A stretch of 64,000 nucleotides of DNA from Escherichia sp. MOD1-EC7003. Lineage in GTDB: Bacteria > Pseudomonadota > Gammaproteobacteria > Enterobacterales > Enterobacteriaceae. A program made the position numbers and the translations under genes. The stretch lies in the NCBI RefSeq assembly GCF_002965065.1, contig NZ_PTRE01000078.1:16581-80580 (forward strand), given 5' to 3'. Shown in pieces: positions 39,251-48,663 of this stretch (positions are counted from its first letter, which is position 1; each line of letters starts with the position of its first letter). Below the pieces are notes generated by a model. It searched no databases. It worked only from the letters and a program-made list of their open reading frames with translations, and was not told the DNA's origin.

Positions 39251-40558
39251 ATGAAACGTGTTTCTCAAATGACCGCGCTGGCAATGGCTTTAGGGCTGGC
39301 TTGCGCTTCTTCGTGGGCCGCTGAACTGGCGAAGCCTCTTACACTTGACCAGCTTCAACAACAAAATGGCAAAGCGATAGATACTCGCCCCAGCGCGTTT
39401 TATAACGGCTGGTCACAAACCTTAAATGGCCCTTCCGGTCATGAACCTGCCGCCTTAAACCTCTCTGCTAACTGGCTCGACAAAATGAGTACCGAACAGC
39501 TCAACGAATGGGCCAGGCAACATAACCTGAAAACCGATGCTCCGGTGGCACTGTACGGTAATGACAAAGATGTCGACGCCGTCAAAACGCGATTGCAAAA
39601 AGCAGGTTTTACGCATATCTCCATCCTGAGTGACGCGCTAAGCGAACCTTCCCGTCTGCAAAAACTGCCGCACTTTGAGCAGTTGGTTTATCCGCAATGG
39701 CTGCATGACCTGCAACAAGGTAAAGACGTTACAGCGAAACCTGCCGGTGACTGGAAAGTCATTGAAGCGGCCTGGGGGGCACCGAAACTTTATCTTATCA
39801 GCCATATTCCCGGCGCTGACTACATCGACACCAACGAAGTGGAAAGCGAACCGCTGTGGAATAAAGTTTCTGATGAACAACTGAAAGCGATGCTGGCAAA
39901 ACACGGCATTCGCCATGACACCACAGTCATTCTTTACGGGCGAGACGTTTACGCGGCAGCGCGTGTAGCGCAGATTATGCTGTACGCAGGCGTGAAAGAT
40001 GTGCGTCTGCTGGACGGAGGCTGGCAAACCTGGTCCGACGCGGAGCTGCCCGTTGAACGTGGCACACCACCAAACGTGAAAGAGGAACCGGATTTCGGCG
40101 TGAAGATCCCGGCGCAACCGCAACTGATGCTTGATATGGAACAGGCCCGTGGGCTGCTGCATCGCCAGGATGCATCGCTGGTGAGCATTCGTTCGTGGCC
40201 AGAATTTATCGGTACGACCAGTGGTTACAGCTACATTAAGCCAAAAGGTGACATTCCGGGCGCACGCTGGGGCCATGCGGGCAGCGATTCAACGCATATG
40301 GAAGATTTCCATAATCCGGACGGCACCATGCGTACTGCGGATGACATCGCGGCGATGTGGAAAGAATGGAATATCTTGCCGGATCAACAAGTCTCGTTCT
40401 ACTGCGGCACCGGCTGGCGCGCCTCAGAAACCTTTATGTACGCACGCGCAATGGGCTGGAATAACGTCTCCGTATATGATGGCGGCTGGTATGAATGGAG
40501 TAGCGATCCGAAAAATCCGGTAGCAACCGGGGAACGCGGCCCGGACAGTAGCAAATAA
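39251..40558 (+). CDS. ynjE: Thiosulfate sulfurtransferase (rhodanese) YnjE
   Basis: 435-aa periplasmic sulfurtransferase made of three rhodanese domains. The signal peptide ends SSWA|AE (residue 23). Domain 1 (about 30-140) lacks a catalytic Cys. Domain 2 (about 165-280) includes VILYGRDVY in place of the Cys loop. Domain 3 carries the active loop SFYCGTGWRAS with the persulfide Cys near residue 385. It has been linked to sulfur transfer toward molybdopterin synthesis in vitro; its physiological role is open. It lies 87 bp after ynjD, possibly in the same operon. Confidence 0.95.
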   Translation: MKRVSQMTALAMALGLACASSWAAELAKPLTLDQLQQQNGKAIDTRPSAFYNGWSQTLNGPSGHEPAALNLSANWLDKMSTEQLNEWARQHNLKTDAPVALYGNDKDVDAVKTRLQKAGFTHISILSDALSEPSRLQKLPHFEQLVYPQWLHDLQQGKDVTAKPAGDWKVIEAAWGAPKLYLISHIPGADYIDTNEVESEPLWNKVSDEQLKAMLAKHGIRHDTTVILYGRDVYAAARVAQIMLYAGVKDVRLLDGGWQTWSDAELPVERGTPPNVKEEPDFGVKIPAQPQLMLDMEQARGLLHRQDASLVSIRSWPEFIGTTSGYSYIKPKGDIPGARWGHAGSDSTHMEDFHNPDGTMRTADDIAAMWKEWNILPDQQVSFYCGTGWRASETFMYARAMGWNNVSVYDGGWYEWSSDPKNPVATGERGPDSSK

Positions 40559-40566
40559 CATTACAA

Positions 40567-41187
40567 CTACTGACGCTGGAGTGACTTCAGCGTCAGATAC
40601 CCACTCCACACCCGCGTTAATGTCGTCATCCAGCACAGTGCGCCAAAAATCCACGCAAACCACGGAAAATACGTTGGGAAGAGGCAACTTAAAACAAACA
40701 GCAAAATCGTCTCGCTGCCTTCGGTTAATCCCCCCAGATAATAAAACGATTTGTGCGCATAGCCGGGGTTATCAATCTGGTGTTTCGCCGCCAGCGCAGC
40801 AAAAGCGAGAAAACTGCTGCCCGTGCCGATAAACGCAAACAGCAGCCAGCCTCCCGCCAGCGCATTTTGCTCTGGTGCGGCGAGGATAAACCCGAAAGGC
40901 ACCAACGCATAAAAGAGGAAATCGAGAGCAATATCGAGAAAGCCGCCCGCATCGGTAAGTCCTCTGCGCCGAGCAAGCGCTCCGTCCAGACCATCAAGCA
41001 ACCTGTTCAACAAAATGACAATCAGCGCCAACAGATACCAGCCCAGTGCCAGAAACGGCAGTGCCAGCACGCCGATGGCAAATCCCACTAATGTTAAACC
41101 ATCTGGCGTAATGCCTGGTTTATCAAGAACCCGCACGCACTGATGCAACAACGGTTTAATCCGAGGGTGAAGATGGCGGTCTAACAC
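40567..41187 (-). CDS. ynjF: CDP-alcohol phosphatidyltransferase family protein YnjF
   Basis: 206-aa inner-membrane enzyme with the full CDP-alcohol phosphotransferase motif DG-x2-AR-x8-G-x3-D-x3-D, seen as DGLDGALARRRGLTDAGGFL followed by DIALD (about residues 65-89). It has about six hydrophobic segments. It is probably a phospholipid-head-group synthase; the substrate is unknown. It is convergent with ynjE across 8 bp and divergent from nudG. Confidence 0.93.
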   Translation of the reverse strand: MLDRHLHPRIKPLLHQCVRVLDKPGITPDGLTLVGFAIGVLALPFLALGWYLLALIVILLNRLLDGLDGALARRRGLTDAGGFLDIALDFLFYALVPFGFILAAPEQNALAGGWLLFAFIGTGSSFLAFAALAAKHQIDNPGYAHKSFYYLGGLTEGSETILLFVLSCLFPTYFPWFAWIFGALCWMTTLTRVWSGYLTLKSLQRQ

Positions 41188-41273
41188 GGGTACTCCTTAA
41201 ATATAAAGCCTTTCTGATTAGGCAACACCGCGGATATTATGACATTTTTCGCTTATCTGCTCGTGTGTAAATT

Positions 41274-41681
41274 ATGAAAATGATTGAAGTTGTTGCCGCC
41301 ATCATCGAACGTGATGGCAAAATTTTACTCGCGCAACGCCCCGCCCAAAGCGATCAGGCAGGATTATGGGAATTTGCCGGTGGCAAAGTCGAGCCGGATG
41401 AAAGCCAGCTGCAGGCGCTGGTGCGTGAGTTACGCGAAGAACTGGGCATCGAAGCAACTGTGGGTGAATATGTTGCCAGCCATCAGCGAGAGGTTTCGGG
41501 ACGGATTATCCATCTTCATGCCTGGCACGTACCCGACTTTCACGGGACGTTACAGGCACACGAACATCAGGCGCTGATCTGGTGCTCACCTGAAGAGGCG
41601 CTGCAATATCCGCTGGCCCCTGCTGACATTCCACTATTAGAGGCGTTTATGGCTTTACGCGCCGCCAGACCAGCGGATTAG
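41274..41681 (+). CDS. nudG: CTP/5-hydroxy-CTP pyrophosphatase (Nudix)
   Basis: 135-aa MutT-like Nudix hydrolase that prefers pyrimidine nucleotides such as 5-hydroxy-CTP and 5-methyl-dCTP. It is thought to clean damaged or modified nucleotides. The Nudix box G-x5-E-x7-REUxEExGU is complete in GKVEPDESQLQALVREL followed by REELGI (about residues 36-58). Its 3' end overlaps the convergent ynjH 3' end by 35 bp. Confidence 0.96.
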   Translation: MKMIEVVAAIIERDGKILLAQRPAQSDQAGLWEFAGGKVEPDESQLQALVRELREELGIEATVGEYVASHQREVSGRIIHLHAWHVPDFHGTLQAHEHQALIWCSPEEALQYPLAPADIPLLEAFMALRAARPAD

Positions 41682-41919
41682 TGCTAAGGGTTTTGTCATC
41701 CCGCAGGCATTGCAGCAGTATTCCTTCGGCTTTAATTACCGCCCCTTCAGAATAATTTTGATCCTGATAAACGCAGCACTGAGTACAGGGCTGCGCAGAC
41801 TGCCCGCCTGAACTGAACACTTCTGGCGGTACGTTTACCTCCACGTCCGGACGATAATGCGGGTTAGCCAGTGCAATGAATGGAAATGCCAATGCTACGG
41901 CGAACAATGCTCGACTCAC
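41647..41919 (-). CDS. ynjH: Uncharacterised exported protein YnjH
   Basis: 90-aa DUF1496 protein. A signal peptide (MSRALFAVALAFPFIALA) and a small mature domain with four Cys (QPCTQCCVYQDQNY, and CLRDDKTLS) suggest a periplasmic disulfide-stabilised protein. Function unknown. It overlaps the nudG 3' end on the opposite strand. Confidence 0.9.
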   Translation of the reverse strand: MSRALFAVALAFPFIALANPHYRPDVEVNVPPEVFSSGGQSAQPCTQCCVYQDQNYSEGAVIKAEGILLQCLRDDKTLSTNPLVWRRVKP

Positions 41920-42024
41920 AGGGAACTCCTTAACGTTATTGTCTCTGCTACTGATAACGGTAGCCGGACGGCAAAACTTTAGCGTCTGAGTTATCGCATT
42001 TGGTTATCCGGTGCGCCGTAAAAC

Positions 42025-42042
42025 CCCGTCCTTCAGGGCGGG
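42025..42042. repeat. GC hairpin of IS200/IS605-like type upstream of gdhA
   Basis: CCCGTCCT, a 2-nt loop and AGGGCGGG form an 8-bp stem with one G-T pair, flanked by AAACC and GGAGGATG. The shape and sequence resemble the subterminal hairpins of IS200/IS605-family elements and of MITEs derived from them. On the minus strand it is followed by TTTT, so it could also act as a terminator. No transposase gene is nearby. Confidence 0.4.
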
Positions 42043-42199
42043 AGGATGTAAAGAGATTACTCTCGTTATTAATTTGCGTTCCTGGGTCATTTTTTTCTTG
42101 CTTACCGTCACATTCTTGATGGTATAGTCGAAAACTGCAAAAGCACATGACATAAACAACATAAGCACAATCGTATTAATATATAAGGGTTTTATATCT

Positions 42200-43543
42200 A
42201 TGGATCAGACATATTCTCTGGAGTCATTCCTCAACCATGTCCAAAAGCGCGACCCGAATCAAACCGAGTTCGCGCAAGCCGTTCGTGAAGTAATGACCAC
42301 ACTCTGGCCTTTTCTTGAGCAAAATCCCCAATATCGCCAGATGTCATTACTGGAGCGCCTGGTTGAACCGGAGCGCGTGATCCAGTTTCGCGTGGTATGG
42401 GTTGACGATCGCAACCAGGTACAGGTCAACCGTGCATGGCGCGTGCAGTTCAACTCTGCCATCGGCCCGTACAAAGGCGGTATGCGCTTCCATCCGTCAG
42501 TTAACCTCTCCATTCTCAAATTCCTCGGCTTCGAGCAAACCTTCAAAAATGCCCTGACTACCCTGCCGATGGGCGGTGGTAAAGGCGGCAGCGATTTCGA
42601 CCCGAAAGGAAAAAGCGAAGGTGAAGTGATGCGTTTTTGTCAGGCGCTGATGACGGAGCTTTATCGTCATCTGGGACCAGACACTGACGTACCGGCAGGC
42701 GATATTGGCGTGGGCGGTCGTGAAGTTGGTTTTATGGCGGGTATGATGCGTAAGCTTTCTAATAACAGCGCTTGCGTATTTACGGGTAAAGGTCTCTCTT
42801 TTGGCGGCAGTCTGATTCGACCAGAAGCAACTGGCTATGGTCTGGTGTACTTCGCTGAAGCCATGCTGAAACGCCATGGTCTGGGCTTCGAAGGAATGCG
42901 TGTTTCGGTATCCGGCTCTGGTAACGTTGCACAGTACGCAATCGAGAAAGCCATGGAATTCGGTGCCCGAGTGATCACCGCTTCTGATTCCAGCGGTACG
43001 GTCGTGGACGAAAGTGGCTTTACCAAAGAGAAACTGGCGCGCCTTATCGAAATCAAATCCAGTCGTGATGGCCGTGTTGCCGATTACGCCAAAGAGTTTG
43101 GTCTGGTATATCTGGAAGGCCAGCAGCCGTGGTCTGTTCCGGTTGATATCGCTTTGCCATGCGCCACTCAGAACGAACTGGATGTTGACGCCGCGCATAA
43201 GCTTATCGCCAATGGCGTGAAAGCGGTCGCAGAAGGTGCAAACATGCCGACCACTATCGAAGCAACGAACTTGTTCCTTGACGCAGGCGTACTGTTTGCA
43301 CCGGGTAAAGCGGCCAATGCCGGTGGCGTAGCGACCTCTGGTCTGGAAATGGCGCAGAACGCTGCTCGTTTAAGCTGGAAAGCCGAAAAAGTTGATGCTC
43401 GCCTGCATCATATCATGCTCGATATTCACCATTCTTGTGTGGAATACGGTGGCGAAGGCAAGCAAACCAATTACGTACAGGGCGCGAATATTGCAGGCTT
43501 TGTGAAGGTTGCCGATGCGATGCTGGCGCAAGGAGTGATTTAA
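42200..43543 (+). CDS. gdhA: NADP-specific glutamate dehydrogenase
   Basis: 447-aa homohexameric enzyme that assimilates ammonia: 2-oxoglutarate + NH3 + NADPH to L-glutamate. The substrate-binding region KGGMRFHPSVNLS and catalytic Lys motif LPMGGGKGGSDFDPKGKS (about residues 122-139) are intact. So is the Rossmann motif VSGSGNVAQYAIEKAMEFG (about 235). It is full length. Upstream, a TATAGT hexamer at about 42121 is a plausible -10. It is followed by BIME-like repeats. Confidence 0.98.
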   Translation: MDQTYSLESFLNHVQKRDPNQTEFAQAVREVMTTLWPFLEQNPQYRQMSLLERLVEPERVIQFRVVWVDDRNQVQVNRAWRVQFNSAIGPYKGGMRFHPSVNLSILKFLGFEQTFKNALTTLPMGGGKGGSDFDPKGKSEGEVMRFCQALMTELYRHLGPDTDVPAGDIGVGGREVGFMAGMMRKLSNNSACVFTGKGLSFGGSLIRPEATGYGLVYFAEAMLKRHGLGFEGMRVSVSGSGNVAQYAIEKAMEFGARVITASDSSGTVVDESGFTKEKLARLIEIKSSRDGRVADYAKEFGLVYLEGQQPWSVPVDIALPCATQNELDVDAAHKLIANGVKAVAEGANMPTTIEATNLFLDAGVLFAPGKAANAGGVATSGLEMAQNAARLSWKAEKVDARLHHIMLDIHHSCVEYGGEGKQTNYVQGANIAGFVKVADAMLAQGVI

Positions 43544-43551
43544 GGAGAAAA

Positions 43552-43645
43552 TGCCAGACGGCGCTTCGCTTGTAAGGACTAAAAATAGATGCAATTTATT
43601 GAAATTGCAGTCTATTGCAGACCGGATAAGCGCAGCGCCCTGGCA
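43552..43645. repeat. BIME-like REP pair after gdhA
   Basis: TGCCAGACGGCGCTTCGCTTG at one end and CCGGATAAGCGCAGCGCCCTGGCA at the other are inverted REP-like halves with an AT-rich linker holding TGAAATTGCAGTCTATTGCAG. It lies between the convergent gdhA and ynjI. The palindromes are somewhat degenerate. Confidence 0.7.
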
Positions 43646-43668
43646 AAATTACAGGCATATATGAGTGA

Positions 43669-44700
43669 TTAAACGGATGATGTTCCCCAGGGAACATTTC
43701 TGATGGGCCAACGGCATTTCTTACTGTAGTACTCCCAAAACTGCTTGTCATAGCGATAACACGCTTCCAGTTCAGCATCCGTCAACTTTCTGCGATAGCA
43801 GCAGATATGCCAGTAAAGGAATCCCATTACACTATTTTTTTGATAATCTTCTTCGCTTTCGAACAGCTCGTGCGCCTTTCGAGAAGCAAGCATGATGTAA
43901 TGCCAGGCCAGTTCTTCGTCAATTGTACCATTTTGAAAAGCTGTGCTAGATATCGAGATCATCCATGACAATTCCGCCGCCCATATTAGCTTCGCCGAGG
44001 ATTTACCGAAGCGACGACTAGCACAATCAGAAATATAGTCTGGGGGGAAGACTGCAAATTTATTCAACAGAGCGATAACCTGCTCAGGGTCTTCCTCCAT
44101 GTGCGTTTTAAAGGCATTGACTCCATGGTCGCCAGAAAGAAAATGTTCCATTAAGGCACAATAACTTTCGCTATCTTCGATACCCCATTGATCCTCTAAA
44201 GACTGGCGTCTTTCACCGATAATCTCGATCGAGTCAAAAGGAAGCATCTGATAGTGAAAGGTATCTTTGCCAGATTCAGGCTTTCGTGGCCAGAACTCCA
44301 GCGTTTCAGACCATTGCTTATGATAGAATCGATAGGGTGCGATCAATTGTAGCGCCTGTAATTTCTCTGTACTGAGCGGCTCAATACCTTTGGCCTGATA
44401 ATAATGCAGTTGCTCTTTTTTCGCTCTAAAACCGGCCCGAACGATGAGACCTATCATAACTAATAGATAAAGAAAAGAACATCCAGCAGTAATCAGGCCT
44501 CTTTCATGTAAACCGTTGGCTGTTATAGCTGCGAATACAAACATTACGGCGACAACACAGGTTAAATAAAACCCCCACTTACAGAGCAAAATTGCCTTAT
44601 TTTCTTTAATCATCCGTTCAAAATTAATATTAAATATTTCCCAGCCATTGAAAGAATACTTCTCGCTCCCAGGATGGTTTTGCAATAAATTTTTTTTCAT
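43669..44700 (-). CDS. ynjI: Uncharacterised inner membrane protein YnjI
   Basis: 343-aa DUF1266-type protein. An N-terminal cytoplasmic stretch (about 40 residues) is followed by two membrane segments, WGFYLTCVVAVMFVFAAIT and GLITAGCSFLYLLVMIGLIV. A large soluble C-terminal domain rich in Trp, Tyr and Cys follows. Function unknown. The ATG at 44700 (MKKNLLQNHPGSEKYS) is preferred over one 21 codons upstream because it matches the known protein and has an AGAGA ribosome-binding site. The C-terminus ends TSSV, three residues short of K-12 as I recall. Confidence 0.9.
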   Translation of the reverse strand: MKKNLLQNHPGSEKYSFNGWEIFNINFERMIKENKAILLCKWGFYLTCVVAVMFVFAAITANGLHERGLITAGCSFLYLLVMIGLIVRAGFRAKKEQLHYYQAKGIEPLSTEKLQALQLIAPYRFYHKQWSETLEFWPRKPESGKDTFHYQMLPFDSIEIIGERRQSLEDQWGIEDSESYCALMEHFLSGDHGVNAFKTHMEEDPEQVIALLNKFAVFPPDYISDCASRRFGKSSAKLIWAAELSWMISISSTAFQNGTIDEELAWHYIMLASRKAHELFESEEDYQKNSVMGFLYWHICCYRRKLTDAELEACYRYDKQFWEYYSKKCRWPIRNVPWGTSSV

Positions 44701-44827
44701 CACATTCTCTGTAATCTCACACTTTAGAGGCGATAATTTTATGCATGTAAAAAAAATATCCAACGAATTTTCTTGGTCCGCTGGATATTTCAGAATTTGA
44801 CTCGTGAAGCGCTAATCAATAATGAGA

Positions 44828-46786
44828 TTAAACCATCGCACTACTACCTGCTTTATCTGCTGGCGGGCTTTTTTTCGCGCTACGTTTACGTGGGGCTGCC
44901 TTTTTCTTATCACCACTACCGCTCCCCGGAGCCACTATGCCACGAAACTGCCGTACTGGTGTACGTTTTGCCTGATCAATCAACTGATACAGCGTCCCCA
45001 CCAGCGGCTGCATAAAGTCCTGGTAGCGACACTGCTTTTCGCTGATTTGCGTCAGCACCGATTCCCAGTGTGCGGTCATGTCCGGTCGCGTGGCCATTTC
45101 TGGCAGCGAATGAAATAACGCTTTTCCGGCGTCGGTGGAGTGGATATAACGCCCTTTTTTGGTCAGGAAACCACGCTTGAACAGCAGTTCAATAATCCCG
45201 GCACGGGTCGCTTCCGTCCCTAAACCATCGGTGGCACGAAGGATCTTTTTCAGATCTTTGTCCTGCACAAAGCGGGCAATTCCGGTCATTGCAGAGAGCA
45301 ATGTCGCATCGGTGAAATGACGTGGCGGCTGGGTTTGTCGTTCTACCACTTCGCCCTTTTCGCACAGCAGTTCATCACCTTTCGCCACCACAGGAAGTGG
45401 CGTGCCGTCGTTTTCTTCATCGCGCTCTTTGCTGCCTAACAGCGTGCGCCAACCTGCTTCAGCAAGGAAACGCGCTTTGGCGATGAATTTGCCTTTGGCA
45501 ATGTCCAGTTCGATTACACACTTGCGGAACACCGCATCCGGGCAGAACTGCATTAGGTACTGACGGGCAATCAGGTTATAGATTTTCGCTTCGTTCTCCG
45601 TCAGGTTGATCGCAGAACTCCGCGCGGTCGGGATGATGGCGTGGTGCACATCGACTTTTTTGTCATCCCAGCAGCGGTTACGCAAATTCGGATCAACCAC
45701 CGGTTGCGGCAACAAATTTGACGCATGGACACTGATGGCATTCATCACCGCATGACGACCTGCAAAATGTTCTTCTGGCAAATAACGACAATCGGAACGC
45801 GGATAAGTGATTAGCTTGTGCGTTTCGTACAGCTTCTGGCAGATATCAAGCACGTTCTGGGCGCTAAGACCAAAACGTTTTGCCGCCTCAATCTGCAACG
45901 CCGAAAGCGAAAATGGCAGCGGCGCGGATTCTGATTCCCGTTTATCGTTATAGCTGGTGACAATCGCCGGTTGACCGCTGATGCGGTTAACCACATGCTC
46001 TGCCAGTGGACGATGCAGCAAGCGCCCTTCTTCATCCTGGTACGGTTCACACGCTTCGCTCGGTTGCCAGATAGCGGTAAACCGCTCATCGGCAGGTGTC
46101 ACGATATGCGCTTTGACTTCAAAGAAGTCTTTCGCCACGAAGTTTTCAATTTCTTCATCACGGCGCACCACCAGCCCGAGCACGGGCGTCTGCACACGTC
46201 CCACGGAAAGTACACCCTGATAACCCGCATTGCGACCGAGAATGGTGTAAGCACGGGTCATATTGATGCCGTACAGCCAGTCGGCACGCGCTCGCGCCAG
46301 CGCAGAAACGCACAGCGGCACAAACTCACTGTTGGAACGAAGACGATCGATCGCCCGCTCAACCGCCTGCGGGTTCAGGTCGTTGATTAAGCAACGCTGA
46401 ACTTGCTGGCGCTTTTCCGGTGCCAGTTGCAGGTAGTCCAGCACTTCATCCACCAGCAGTTGCCCTTCGCGATCCGGGTCTCCGGCATGAACAATTTCGC
46501 TGGCTTCAAGCAGAAAGCGCTTGATGACATTAAGTTGTTTGGTCACGGAAGGCCGTGGCTGTAATTGCCACTTTTCCGGGACAATGGGGAGATCAGCCAG
46601 ATTCCAGCGCGCATAGCGACTGTCGTAGGCGTCTGGCTGAGCCTGCTCAAGCAGGTGACCAATACACCAGGTCACCACCTGACCATTGCCACACTCGATA
46701 AAGCCATCGCCTTTCCGGTGCGGTTTGGGCAGGACATCAGCAATGGCACGGGCCAGACTCGGTTTTTCGGCAATAAACAACCGCAT
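44828..46786 (-). CDS. topB: DNA topoisomerase III
   Basis: Type IA topoisomerase of 652 aa that decatenates DNA during replication and recombination. The N-terminal Toprim domain begins [20 protein letters not shown] and continues with the metal-binding [15 protein letters not shown] (about residue 100). The active-site Tyr is in [17 protein letters not shown] (about 328). The decatenation loop and the basic C-terminal tail ([16 protein letters not shown]) are present. The ATG at 46786 lies 4 bp after the selD stop, so the two genes form an operon. Confidence 0.97.
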   Translation of the reverse strand: MRLFIAEKPSLARAIADVLPKPHRKGDGFIECGNGQVVTWCIGHLLEQAQPDAYDSRYARWNLADLPIVPEKWQLQPRPSVTKQLNVIKRFLLEASEIVHAGDPDREGQLLVDEVLDYLQLAPEKRQQVQRCLINDLNPQAVERAIDRLRSNSEFVPLCVSALARARADWLYGINMTRAYTILGRNAGYQGVLSVGRVQTPVLGLVVRRDEEIENFVAKDFFEVKAHIVTPADERFTAIWQPSEACEPYQDEEGRLLHRPLAEHVVNRISGQPAIVTSYNDKRESESAPLPFSLSALQIEAAKRFGLSAQNVLDICQKLYETHKLITYPRSDCRYLPEEHFAGRHAVMNAISVHASNLLPQPVVDPNLRNRCWDDKKVDVHHAIIPTARSSAINLTENEAKIYNLIARQYLMQFCPDAVFRKCVIELDIAKGKFIAKARFLAEAGWRTLLGSKERDEENDGTPLPVVAKGDELLCEKGEVVERQTQPPRHFTDATLLSAMTGIARFVQDKDLKKILRATDGLGTEATRAGIIELLFKRGFLTKKGRYIHSTDAGKALFHSLPEMATRPDMTAHWESVLTQISEKQCRYQDFMQPLVGTLYQLIDQAKRTPVRQFRGIVAPGSGSGDKKKAAPRKRSAKKSPPADKAGSSAMV

Positions 46787-46790
46787 TGAA

Positions 46791-47834
46791 TTAACGGATC
46801 TCAACCATGGCACGACCGCCGCGCGCTGGCACCAGTTCGCCAATCGCCGTCAGTTCAATGCCAAACTCGGCGGCTGTATCTTTGACCTCATTTTCTGCTT
46901 CCGGCATGACCGCCAGCAGCAGACCGCCAGAAGTTTGCGGATCGCACAGCAGATCGCGCACTTCACGCGGCATTACCCCCATCAGATGACCGTAGCTGGC
47001 AAAGTTACGTTCGGTGCCGCCAGGTACTGCGCCCAACGTAATGTACTCTTCAACCCCCGGCAGTTTCGGGATCGCTTCATAGTCGACGCGCGCCTGCACA
47101 CCAGCCCCCTGACACATTTCGCTCAAATGGCCCAGCAAACCAAAACCCGTAACGTCGGTCATCGCTTTTACACCTTCGATGTTAGCAAAGGACGCGCCTG
47201 CGATGTTCATCCGGCACATCACTTCCGTCGCTAGTCCCTGATGTTCTGGTTTCAGCAGTGATTTTTTCTCAGCAGTGGTAAGAACGCCAATTCCCAACGG
47301 TTTCGTCAGGAATAGCTTGCATCCGGCTTGTGCGGTACTGTTTTTCTTTACCCGTTCAGTCGGAACGATCCCCGTCACCGCCAGACCGAAAATCGGTTCC
47401 GGTGCGTCGATGGAGTGACCGCCAGCCAGCGCAATACCCGCCTGACGGCATGCATAGCGTCCACCTTCGGTCACTTCGCGGGCAATTTCCGGGGAAAGTT
47501 TGTTAATCGGCCAGCCGAGGATCGCAATCGCCATAATCGGTTTGCCACCCATCGCGAAGATATCGCTGATAGCGTTAGTGGCCGCAATGCGGCCAAAATC
47601 GAAAGGATTATCAACGATCGGCATAAAGAAGTCGGTGGTGCTGATAACGCTGGTGCCATTGCCCAGATCGTACACCGCCGCATCGTCGCGGGTTTCATTA
47701 CCCACAAGCAAATTCGGATCAACAAACTTCGCCTGCTCACTGTGCAGGATGGTTTCCAACACTTTTGGGGAAATTTTACAGCCGCAACCAGCTCCGTGGC
47801 TGTATTGGGTCAAACGAATCGAGTTCTCGCTCAT
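46791..47834 (-). CDS. selD: Selenide, water dikinase (selenophosphate synthetase)
   Basis: 347-aa enzyme that makes selenophosphate from selenide and ATP for selenocysteine and selenouridine synthesis. Active residues Cys17 and Lys20 are in [13 protein letters not shown]; the form is Cys, not Sec. Gly-rich and Asp motifs for ATP and Mg are intact. Of two starts 2 codons apart (47840 and 47834), the second fits the GGAG site spacing. It is the first gene before topB and is preceded by ydjA. Confidence 0.97.
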   Translation of the reverse strand: MSENSIRLTQYSHGAGCGCKISPKVLETILHSEQAKFVDPNLLVGNETRDDAAVYDLGNGTSVISTTDFFMPIVDNPFDFGRIAATNAISDIFAMGGKPIMAIAILGWPINKLSPEIAREVTEGGRYACRQAGIALAGGHSIDAPEPIFGLAVTGIVPTERVKKNSTAQAGCKLFLTKPLGIGVLTTAEKKSLLKPEHQGLATEVMCRMNIAGASFANIEGVKAMTDVTGFGLLGHLSEMCQGAGVQARVDYEAIPKLPGVEEYITLGAVPGGTERNFASYGHLMGVMPREVRDLLCDPQTSGGLLLAVMPEAENEVKDTAAEFGIELTAIGELVPARGGRAMVEIR

Positions 47835-47950
47835 GGACATCTCCTGTCAATGCTATCCAGTTATGGTAACCCTCATTCCATAAAGTGATAAGTGAGAGTG
47901 TCTGAATTCCTGCTTCTTTGCTCACAATCCACACAGTTTCGCGACGATTA

Positions 47951-48502
47951 TCAGAAATAAGTCACAAACGGCGTCGGGTCCGGGACGTTTATTGACGTAG
48001 ATGCTTTCAGTTGTGGAGTACCAAGGTAGAGAAAGCCGACAATTTTATCCTGCTCACGGCAGCCGAATGCCTCACGCACTACCGGACTTTCTGTTAATGC
48101 GCCACTGCGCCAGATGCCGCCAAAACCCTGGGCAACGGCTGCCATTTGCATCGCCATAACCGCACATCCGGCAGACATTTCCTGTTCCCAGAGCGGGACT
48201 TTATGATTTTCTTCGCATTTCGCCACCACTGTTATGATGAGCGGCGCACGGAACGGCGCATTACGCGCTTTGTCGATAGCTTTATCATCGCTACCGGCAG
48301 CAATCGCCCCCTGTTCCAGAACGGCGCTGAAACGCTCGCGCCCTTCCCCTTCAATCACAAAAAAATGCCACGGTTGCATGGACTTATGATCCGGCGCACG
48401 CATACCCGCACGCAGGATGTTTTGCAGTTGTTCACCCGTTGGCGCGGGTTCAGCCAGGCGGGAGGCGCTACGGCGATTGATTAATAGTTCGAGTGCATCC
48501 AT
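47951..48502 (-). CDS. ydjA: Nitroreductase-family protein YdjA
   Basis: 183-aa FMN-binding homodimer of the minimal nitroreductase type. The FMN site includes [14 protein letters not shown] (Arg10, Ser12 region), PWHFFVIEG near residue 43 and the C-terminal GFLYLGTPQ. Its physiological substrate is unknown. The ATG at 48502 has a GGAG site 8 bp upstream; an ATG six codons earlier is less well placed. It lies 116 bp upstream of selD on the same strand. Confidence 0.94.
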   Translation of the reverse strand: MDALELLINRRSASRLAEPAPTGEQLQNILRAGMRAPDHKSMQPWHFFVIEGEGRERFSAVLEQGAIAAGSDDKAIDKARNAPFRAPLIITVVAKCEENHKVPLWEQEMSAGCAVMAMQMAAVAQGFGGIWRSGALTESPVVREAFGCREQDKIVGFLYLGTPQLKASTSINVPDPTPFVTYF

Positions 48503-48663
48503 TTGATTAACTCCTGTCATGATGTTTATTCACAAAATTAACACAAGCGTGGATTTTGTTACAGCACAGTCCGCAATTCCTGCTGACAAGTGCCGGTTGG
48601 GTCATTACGATAACCACATCTATTGCGCCTGTGACAGGTGTGACTTTTAGTCTGGGAGAATAC

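Noticed and set aside
39638..40276. A 212-codon open frame antisense to ynjE
   Set aside because: Opposite strand of an intact rhodanese gene with complete domain structure.
42497..43198. A 233-codon open frame antisense to gdhA
   Set aside because: It lies wholly within an intact, well-known gene and shows no start signals.
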